The notes beneath the pieces were generated by a model. That model saw only the letters and a program-made list of their open reading frames with translations, was not told the origin of the DNA and ran no database searches. This document shows, piece after piece, positions 6,462 through 11,070 of a DNA stretch of 11,070 bases. Source of the stretch: JBGTBQ01 sp041749275 (lineage in GTDB: Bacteria > Acidobacteriota > Blastocatellia > Pyrinomonadales > Pyrinomonadaceae); NCBI GenBank assembly GCA_041749275.1, contig JBGTBQ010000008.1, positions 1-11,070 on the forward strand. Reading direction: 5' to 3'. The number at the start of each line of letters is the position of its first letter. The first letter of the stretch is position 1. Both the position numbers and the translations under genes were made by a program.

Positions 6462-7312
6462 ACTGGCTCGATGAGGGCGCACTCTTTTCGCAGATCGGCG
6501 CGTTCCTACAGGAAGATTTAGGGCGCGGCGACATCACGACGCAGAGCACCGTCATGCGGCAACAGCGTGCGCGCGGGCGCTTCCTCGCCAAAGAGCCGAT
6601 GGTCGTCGCCGGTCTCGAAGCGGCGGAAGCGGTCTTCTCGACTCTCGACTCGCAGCAGCAGATCGAGGCTTTCGTCTCGGACGGCGATGAGGTCGAGGAA
6701 GGGAAAGTGATCGCGCGCACTTCCGGCTTCGCCGACGTGCTGCTCGGCGGCGAGCGGCTGGCGCTCAACCTGATGCAGCGTCTGTCCGGCATCGCCACGC
6801 TGACGCGACAATTCGTCCGCGCCATCGAAGGGACGGGAGCGCAGATCGTAGACACGCGCAAGACGACGCCGGGTTTGCGGATGCTCGAAAAGTACGCGGT
6901 GCTCGCCGGGGGAGGGCGCAACCACCGCTTCGGACTCGACGACGGCGTGCTCATCAAGGACAACCACATCGCGCTCGCCGGAGGTGTGGCGACGGCGGTC
7001 GAGCGGGCGCGGCAGGCGGTTGGACATCTGCACAAGGTCGAAGTAGAGGTGGCGAGCGAGGCCATGTTGCGCGAAGCGATCAAGAGCGGCGCGGACATTC
7101 TCTTGCTCGACAACCAGACGCCGGAGGAGACGGCGCGGCTCGTGCTTCTGGCGCGCGAACTGGCGTCGCACGTCATGCTCGAATCGTCGGGCGGGATCGC
7201 GCTTGAGAACGTGCGCGGATATGCCGAGGCGGGCGTTGACCTCATCAGCATCGGCGCTCTGACGCACTCGGCGCGCGCAATGGACATCAGCTTTAAGATT
7301 CAACCGGCGTGA
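6458..7312 (+). CDS. nadC: Quinolinate phosphoribosyltransferase (decarboxylating)
   Basis: NadC converts quinolinate and PRPP to nicotinate mononucleotide, CO2 and pyrophosphate in de novo NAD synthesis. The protein has 284 residues, normal for the family. Visible signatures are EDLGRGDITT (residues 19-28), MQRLSGIA, DTRKTTPGLR (132-141, with R134 and K135 expected to contact substrate), GGGRNHR (151-157, with H156 and R157), LIKDNHI (from 165), LLLDNQTPEE, ESSGGIALENV and the C-terminal SIGALTHSARAMDIS. It starts inside the valS stop codon and shares the valS message. The partner genes nadA and nadB are not in the window. Valine charging and NAD synthesis have no direct link, so the pairing probably reflects shared housekeeping expression. 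Confidence 0.96.
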   Translation: MNWLDEGALFSQIGAFLQEDLGRGDITTQSTVMRQQRARGRFLAKEPMVVAGLEAAEAVFSTLDSQQQIEAFVSDGDEVEEGKVIARTSGFADVLLGGERLALNLMQRLSGIATLTRQFVRAIEGTGAQIVDTRKTTPGLRMLEKYAVLAGGGRNHRFGLDDGVLIKDNHIALAGGVATAVERARQAVGHLHKVEVEVASEAMLREAIKSGADILLLDNQTPEETARLVLLARELASHVMLESSGGIALENVRGYAEAGVDLISIGALTHSARAMDISFKIQPA

Positions 7313-7386
7313 CCGGAGGGCGCGGAACTAAAGCGCGCGCGGGGCGTGTAAACGGATTGGATCAGTTCATGGGAGGTTGATTGACG

Positions 7387-8193
7387 ATGAGAAAGCTTCT
7401 GTCTCGATGGATTCTGGCCGGCATGGTCATGCCGCTGTTGCTGTCGGTCTGCATGAGTGAGGCTCAATCTCAGGGGCAAGGCCCGCGCCCCTCGCGCCGC
7501 ACGACCAATCCCGTGCGACCGCGTCCCACGCCGACGCCATCCGCCTCGGAGCCGGCGCTCATCAGCACCGCCGACGAAAGCGCGCAGGAAGAAGCGCCGC
7601 GCCGCACCACGCGCACGACGCGGCGCGGCACGAATGCCGAGGCCCAGCAGCAGCAACGTGAGCAACAGCAACAAGAGCAACTCCGCAGCACCGTCAACGA
7701 ACTCTCCACGAAGGTCGAGCGCATCTCCGATGACATGTCAACGCTGAAGAACGACCAGCGCATCCTCATCGAGCTTGAGCGCCTGACGCGCGCCGAGCAG
7801 CGCGCCGAGAGCCTGCGCTCGCAACAGCGCGACGTGACCGACAGGGAGTTCCAGTTGCAGGAGCGGCTCGCGCAAATCGAGGACGAGCTACAGCCCGACG
7901 CCATCCAGCGCCGCGCCGCCGTCTACGGCACGCTCAACCCTTCGGCCCTGCGCGAGCAAATCGCACGCGGCCTCGAACGCGAACGCGACCGCGTGCGAAA
8001 GCAACTAGAGCTAACGACCAACAGCCGCACGCGACTCGAAGCGGCGGTCGCCACCGCCGAAGCGGAGGTCGAAAAACTGCGCCAGCGCGTTGACGCCGCC
8101 GACCAGCAACGCCTCGGCACGCCAGCCGCGACGAACACCGGCGCCCCTGCCGTCATCACGCCGGCAAATCCCCAACCCGAGCCGCCGCGGTAA
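7387..8193 (+). CDS. Exported Gln-rich coiled-coil protein, function unknown
   Basis: This is a 268-residue protein. A signal peptide (K3, R7, hydrophobic core at 8-22) probably ends near SEA (24-26). C22 lacks a proper lipobox because V21 precedes it, so a lipoprotein is unlikely. Residues 27-85 are Pro-, Arg- and Thr-rich and look disordered. A Gln-rich run (about 87-100) leads into long charged helices (about 100-165 and 185-245) with coiled-coil character, and the tail is Pro-rich. It should be periplasmic and may act as a scaffold or adaptor, but I do not recognise it. The ATG at 7387 follows GGGAGG (7371-7376) by 10 bases. A TTG at 7381, two codons earlier, is only 4-5 bases from that site. 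The 74-base gap after nadC shows no clear terminator, so it may be expressed with valS-nadC. Confidence 0.75.
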   Translation: MRKLLSRWILAGMVMPLLLSVCMSEAQSQGQGPRPSRRTTNPVRPRPTPTPSASEPALISTADESAQEEAPRRTTRTTRRGTNAEAQQQQREQQQQEQLRSTVNELSTKVERISDDMSTLKNDQRILIELERLTRAEQRAESLRSQQRDVTDREFQLQERLAQIEDELQPDAIQRRAAVYGTLNPSALREQIARGLERERDRVRKQLELTTNSRTRLEAAVATAEAEVEKLRQRVDAADQQRLGTPAATNTGAPAVITPANPQPEPPR

Positions 8194-8280
8194 AAGTCAG
8201 AAGCCGGAACGCGGACGACTGAATGAATGCAAACTGCTCCTTAATCATCCTTTCGCGTTTCGGCCTCCGCGTGTGCTTCT

Positions 8281-8637
8281 ATGGGTACGATCTCACAGCT
8301 TGAGCTTTACCGCCTGATCGCAGTGGCGAGCGCGCGTGGCGAGCGCGTCGTCGTGGCGACGGTCGCGGACACGCGCGGCTCCACTCCGCAACGGCGCGGC
8401 GCGAAGATGCTCTTCTTCGAGGGCGGCGCGACCGCCGGGACAGTCGGCGGCGGCTGCGTCGAGGCCGAAGTCTGGGCCGAGGCGCGCGAGGCTCTGCGGA
8501 CGGGCACATCCGAGCTTCACAAGTTCAGCCTCACGGCGGACGAGGCGAGCGAGGAAGGCATGGTCTGCGGCGGCACGATGGAGATTTTCATTGACGTGTG
8601 GGATACTCCAACGGTCGAGGAAACGGTACACGGTTGA
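8281..8637 (+). CDS. XdhC/CoxI N-terminal domain protein, standalone or truncated
   Basis: This 118-residue protein matches only the N-terminal domain of the XdhC/CoxI family, which helps insert or sulfurate the molybdenum cofactor of xanthine dehydrogenase and CO dehydrogenase type enzymes. Family signatures are TRGSTPQRRGAKMLFF (31-46), GTVGGGCVEAEV (53-64) and CGGTMEIFID (96-105). Typical members have 250 or more residues, with a C-terminal Rossmann-type domain. Here the reading frame stops 13 residues after the CGGTMEIFID motif and no Rossmann motif follows in any frame I read. Short standalone versions exist, so this may be complete. Truncation by a rearrangement is equally possible, since base composition changes here. 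No Shine-Dalgarno site precedes the ATG. No molybdoenzyme genes lie in the window, and nothing notable lies in the gap 8194-8280. Confidence 0.8.
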   Translation: MGTISQLELYRLIAVASARGERVVVATVADTRGSTPQRRGAKMLFFEGGATAGTVGGGCVEAEVWAEAREALRTGTSELHKFSLTADEASEEGMVCGGTMEIFIDVWDTPTVEETVHG

Positions 8638-8903
8638 TGGACAGTGAGAAAGAGTTGATGAAATCTCCCTGCTCCGAATGCGGAGGTAAATTAAAGAGAA
8701 CGGCACTCACACAGGTGTTTGAGAAAGATGGAGTCAGGGTGAAGCTGAACGGCTTCAAGGGGTGGGTCTGCACGCAGTGCGGCGAAATTTATTTCGAGCC
8801 GAGCGGGGCGGACAGGGTTGTGCAATCAGTCAACCGTTTGTTTTCACTTGCTTCACAGATAGACAGCATGAAGGGCGCATCACCACTCAGTTATCCTAAG
8901 TAA
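8637..8903 (+). CDS. YgiT-type zinc-finger protein, orphan
   Basis: This is an 88-residue protein with two CxxC knuckles: C12/C15 in CSECGG and C45/C48 in CTQCGE, about 30 residues apart. Between them is the strand-rich segment with VFEKDGVRVKLNGFKGWVC seen in YgiT/MqsA N-terminal zinc domains. A short helix follows (about 54-75). In YgiT-type antitoxins this domain stabilises the protein and a neighbouring gene encodes an RNase or RelE-like toxin. I see no toxin on either side and no helix-turn-helix. The ATG at 8637 shares its A with the stop of the XdhC-domain gene (TGATG), a layout used in translational reinitiation. A GTG at 8598 would overlap the upstream gene and is less likely, and an ATG at 8658 is also possible. 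GC content is lower than in the genes to the left. Confidence 0.75.
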   Translation: MDSEKELMKSPCSECGGKLKRTALTQVFEKDGVRVKLNGFKGWVCTQCGEIYFEPSGADRVVQSVNRLFSLASQIDSMKGASPLSYPK

Positions 8904-8964
8904 ACCTCAGTCCTAAGTTGATTAGGCGTGTTAACCTAGTAGTCGGTCACGGTAAAGATGAGGA

Positions 8965-9030
8965 GTTCTGAGTTCAAGCTTCAGCTTGCTTGTATTGCAG
9001 AATCAGCAAGCTGAAGCTTGAACTCAGAAC
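8965..9030. repeat. Perfect 26-base inverted repeat with internally palindromic arms
   Basis: The left arm (8965-8990, starting GTTCTGAGTTC) is the exact reverse complement of the right arm (9005-9030, ending GAACTCAGAAC). The loop has 14 bases. Each arm also contains its own hairpin: CAAGCT-tc-AGCTTG at 8975-8988 and CAAGCT-ga-AGCTTG at 9007-9020. So one long stem competes with two short ones. The right arm ends 12 bases before the CHASE2 start codon. No T-run follows. The form fits a REP-like or MITE-like intergenic element, or a regulatory leader. The rest of the gap, 8904-8964, shows only a weak CCTAA/TTAGG stem. Confidence 0.85.
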
Positions 9031-9042
9031 ATCAAAATCAGC

Positions 9043-10269
9043 ATGACGGACTACTGGAAATCTACTCTCAAACCGAAGTTAGATATGATTATCAAAGAGG
9101 TATATAGAAAGGCAAAAAACAAGGGTCTTTTCTACTGGTTAGTAGTTGTGGTTCTTATTATTCTTGGTATTCCAGTCGGACATTGGCTGGAAGGGCAACG
9201 GTTCGCGATTCAGTTGCGTTACAAACTTACCCAGCTAATCACTCAACGATTTTCACCTCACCGGGCCATTGTCCAAAGAACCGTTCTAGTTCTTATTCAG
9301 GATGAAGAATTCTGGACAGGGGAACCGGCACGACGTACCCCAATTAAGCGCGACTACCTTGCCAAGTTGGTTCGGGCACTAGACGCTGCTAATCCGGCAG
9401 TTATTGCTGTCGACTTTGACCTACGGTCTCAAATGCCGGATGGCACCATTATCGAACACCAAGATTATAGAAATGAGACGCAGGAGTTTCTTGAGACCAT
9501 AAGAGATGTTTCGCAGCGTCGCTCAATCATACTCCCTAAGACGGTACGATTCACCGATGGATACTACGTTACGGAATCAGATATCTACGATAACTTTGAT
9601 TTCCAGAACAGGAAGGTTTTGCGAGGTTACATAGCGTTGCCTTTCGATTATCGAAAGGTTCCGCTGAATCTTACTACTAAGGACGGTGCTGTTATTGATT
9701 CATTCTCCCAAGCGATAGTTCGGGCGGTTAATGAAAGAGCGCTTGAACCTGTTTCTCAGGAAAACGAGGTTCTTTACGGTAGCTACCTCCCCTCGGATAG
9801 TTTCACTAAGCTGTCCGGCGCTGATATTTTGATTCCTAACGATGAGATTAAAAAGAAACTCAGCCATAATATCGTTATTATTGGGGCTGGCTGGAACGCC
9901 AGGGCTTACGGTAGGGGAGGGATGGTTGACGTACATCTCACGCCAGTCGGCCCGCTACAAGGACCACTCATTCACGCCAACTTCGTGGAAGCTTTGCTCG
10001 ATCAACGAACAGCGAAACCTTGGGGGGAGAAATTCCTAATCGTGATAGAGGCCATATCGTCTTTCTCTGTAGCTTTAATCTTCGCCTTGGTGGAGCGGTT
10101 GCATTGGAAGTTGTTAAGCATGGTCATATTATTGATTGCTTTAGTCTTTTTTAGTTACTTGTCTTGGTTGAATCTAGGACTCTTTTATGACTTCTTCGTG
10201 CCTGCCGTTCTAGTTGCGGGGCACTCTATCTACGAACAGGTTCATGAATGGCAGTCAGGACATCACTAG
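9043..10269 (+). CDS. CHASE2-domain membrane sensor without an output domain
   Basis: This is a 408-residue protein. After a short basic cytoplasmic start, one membrane span (about 29-47) leads into a large extracytoplasmic CHASE2 domain (about 50-328). Family features are TVLVLIQDEEFW near its start, LAKLVRALDAANPAVIAVDFDL, and the closing VIIGAGW, then HLTPVGPLQGPLIHANFVEALLDQR. Three spans follow (about 331-350, 355-378 and 379-396), then a short tail. CHASE2 is a sensor that normally precedes a cyclase, kinase, diguanylate cyclase or similar output. Here only about 12 residues remain after the last span, so any signal must pass to a partner. The neighbouring CsgG-domain protein is the obvious candidate. 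No Shine-Dalgarno site precedes the ATG, and a second ATG lies 14 codons in. GC is low (23 of 60 bases in 9121-9180), unlike valS, which suggests acquisition. Confidence 0.85.
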   Translation: MTDYWKSTLKPKLDMIIKEVYRKAKNKGLFYWLVVVVLIILGIPVGHWLEGQRFAIQLRYKLTQLITQRFSPHRAIVQRTVLVLIQDEEFWTGEPARRTPIKRDYLAKLVRALDAANPAVIAVDFDLRSQMPDGTIIEHQDYRNETQEFLETIRDVSQRRSIILPKTVRFTDGYYVTESDIYDNFDFQNRKVLRGYIALPFDYRKVPLNLTTKDGAVIDSFSQAIVRAVNERALEPVSQENEVLYGSYLPSDSFTKLSGADILIPNDEIKKKLSHNIVIIGAGWNARAYGRGGMVDVHLTPVGPLQGPLIHANFVEALLDQRTAKPWGEKFLIVIEAISSFSVALIFALVERLHWKLLSMVILLIALVFFSYLSWLNLGLFYDFFVPAVLVAGHSIYEQVHEWQSGHH

Positions 10270-10314
10270 AAATCTTGCAACTCATGGCCCTTAATCATAA
10301 GCGTAAATGAGCTG

Positions 10315-10321
10315 AAGGAGG
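10315..10321 (+). promoter_or_regulatory. Strong ribosome-binding site that fixes the GTG start of the CsgG-domain gene
   Basis: AAGGAGG lies seven bases before the GTG at 10329. An in-frame TGA at 10308 excludes any start further upstream. The site decides the start, which has no nearby ATG before codon 24. Confidence 0.8.
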
Positions 10322-10328
10322 CAATAAC

Positions 10329-11070
10329 GTGCAATACATCATAGATTGCCTGTTTATTTTCACCAATATTCTAGGAGCATCCTTTGGCGTCCCTATGGAA
10401 GGTGAGATATCTAATCAGTCCCATGCGAGTAGCTACACATATAATTTTTATCTTCAACGATCTCGTAAATCTGGATCCAAAACCACTTCTGGTAAATCCA
10501 AACCCACCCCTAAAGCAACGTCTACCCCTAGTCCAAGTCCCACACCGCTACCACCGTCTGCTACCCCACCCAAGAAAAAAGATGACCCTCCGATCAATAC
10601 TGACGACACAGCAGGCACCCCACGTATTACCATTGCCGTGCTCGACTTCGGCGACGCCAGTCTGACCGATTTGAAGAAGAACCTCGGACGGCAACTTGCC
10701 ATCCTGCTCTCGAACGCGTTCACCAGACAGGCCAACATTATCGTTGTTGAGCGCCTACAATTGGATCGGGTAACTGATCAGGTCAACAAGGAAGAGGACA
10801 CGGATCGTTTTAAAGAAAACCCTCTCGTCCGCATCGGGAAACTCCTGAAAGCCGATGCCCTCATTCTGGGCGACATCACGGAGTTCACGGCCACCAAAAA
10901 GGGTAAGAGTTTCGGCATCGCCTCTAAAACATCTTACACTGCAAAACTCGGCCTGGCCGTCCGTCTGGTTGACATCAGTTCAGGCGAAGTCCTCGACGCC
11001 GTCAATCTTGAGGAGACCGCCGACGAGAAAGGGGAGTCCAATCCGTTCTGGCAGAAGGGCGCCGAGTTGG
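10329..11070 (+). CDS. CsgG-domain envelope protein, incomplete at the window end
   Basis: The frame is open from the GTG at 10329 to the last base (247 codons), so the C-terminus is missing. Residues 1-20 are hydrophobic (YIIDCLFIFTNILGASFG) but lack the usual basic start, so this is an unusual signal or anchor. About 45-88 is a Ser/Thr/Pro/Lys linker (PTPKATSTPSPSPTP). From about residue 99 the sequence matches the CsgG fold: ITIAVLDFGD, LGRQLAILLSNAF, IIVVERLQLDRV, IGKLLKADALILGDITEF and AVRLVDISSGEVL. CsgG proteins form outer-membrane secretion channels for curli, but many relatives are periplasmic or outer-membrane lipoproteins of unknown role, and no curli genes are visible. The gene follows the CHASE2 gene by 59 bases on the same strand, so joint expression is likely. 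Its 5' part is very AT-rich (20 of 60 bases G or C in 10441-10500), while the CsgG part is nearer 53%. Confidence 0.85.
   Translation, partial: MQYIIDCLFIFTNILGASFGVPMEGEISNQSHASSYTYNFYLQRSRKSGSKTTSGKSKPTPKATSTPSPSPTPLPPSATPPKKKDDPPINTDDTAGTPRITIAVLDFGDASLTDLKKNLGRQLAILLSNAFTRQANIIVVERLQLDRVTDQVNKEEDTDRFKENPLVRIGKLLKADALILGDITEFTATKKGKSFGIASKTSYTAKLGLAVRLVDISSGEVLDAVNLEETADEKGESNPFWQKGAEL

Noticed and set aside
8904..9042. Small toxin gene paired with the YgiT-type gene
   Set aside because: The gap is 139 bases and is largely filled by the inverted repeat. I found no plausible coding frame.
10384..10738. Short open frames on both strands over the start of the CsgG-domain gene
   Set aside because: They conflict with the GTG frame, which has a strong ribosome site and runs without a stop into clear CsgG motifs.

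Overview
The window is 11,070 bases of bacterial chromosome. Most of it is GC-rich: 44 of 60 bases are G or C in 8401-8460. The high GC, the adjacent valS and nadC genes, and a response regulator with a long acidic linker and a C-terminal helix point to Acidobacteriota, perhaps class Blastocatellia. That assignment rests on recall of gene content, not on a search.

Left part (1-2150). Two genes on the minus strand form an apparent operon read from about 1847 towards 140. The first (1822-1172) encodes a signal-peptide protein with two membrane spans. The second (1165-140) encodes a polytopic membrane protein with three HxxxE motifs. A compound 46-base hairpin lies beyond the operon at 30-75. 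The 330-base divergent region (1823-2152) carries a candidate promoter for each direction, a strong hairpin and two palindromes.

Middle part (2153-8193). A receiver-domain protein with a very long acidic linker ends in a hairpin terminator preceded by 7-base tandem repeats. It is followed by valS (valyl-tRNA synthetase), which may be leaderless, and by nadC (quinolinate phosphoribosyltransferase), which overlaps valS by 4 bases. After these comes an exported Gln-rich coiled-coil protein of unknown role. valS and nadC are ordinary housekeeping genes.

Right part (8281-11070). This part looks like an accessory segment. It begins with a gene for only the N-terminal domain of an XdhC/CoxI protein, whose stop codon overlaps the start of a YgiT-type zinc-finger gene with no visible toxin partner. 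Base composition falls sharply from about here (23 of 60 bases G or C in 9121-9180). A perfect 26-base inverted repeat follows, then a membrane-anchored CHASE2 sensor with no output domain, then a CsgG-domain envelope protein that runs off the window end. The CHASE2-CsgG pair is the best candidate here for a little-described system: an external sensor with no enzymatic output, next to an outer-membrane or periplasmic component. This is inference from adjacency and domain content. I saw no rRNA, tRNA, CRISPR array or transposase.
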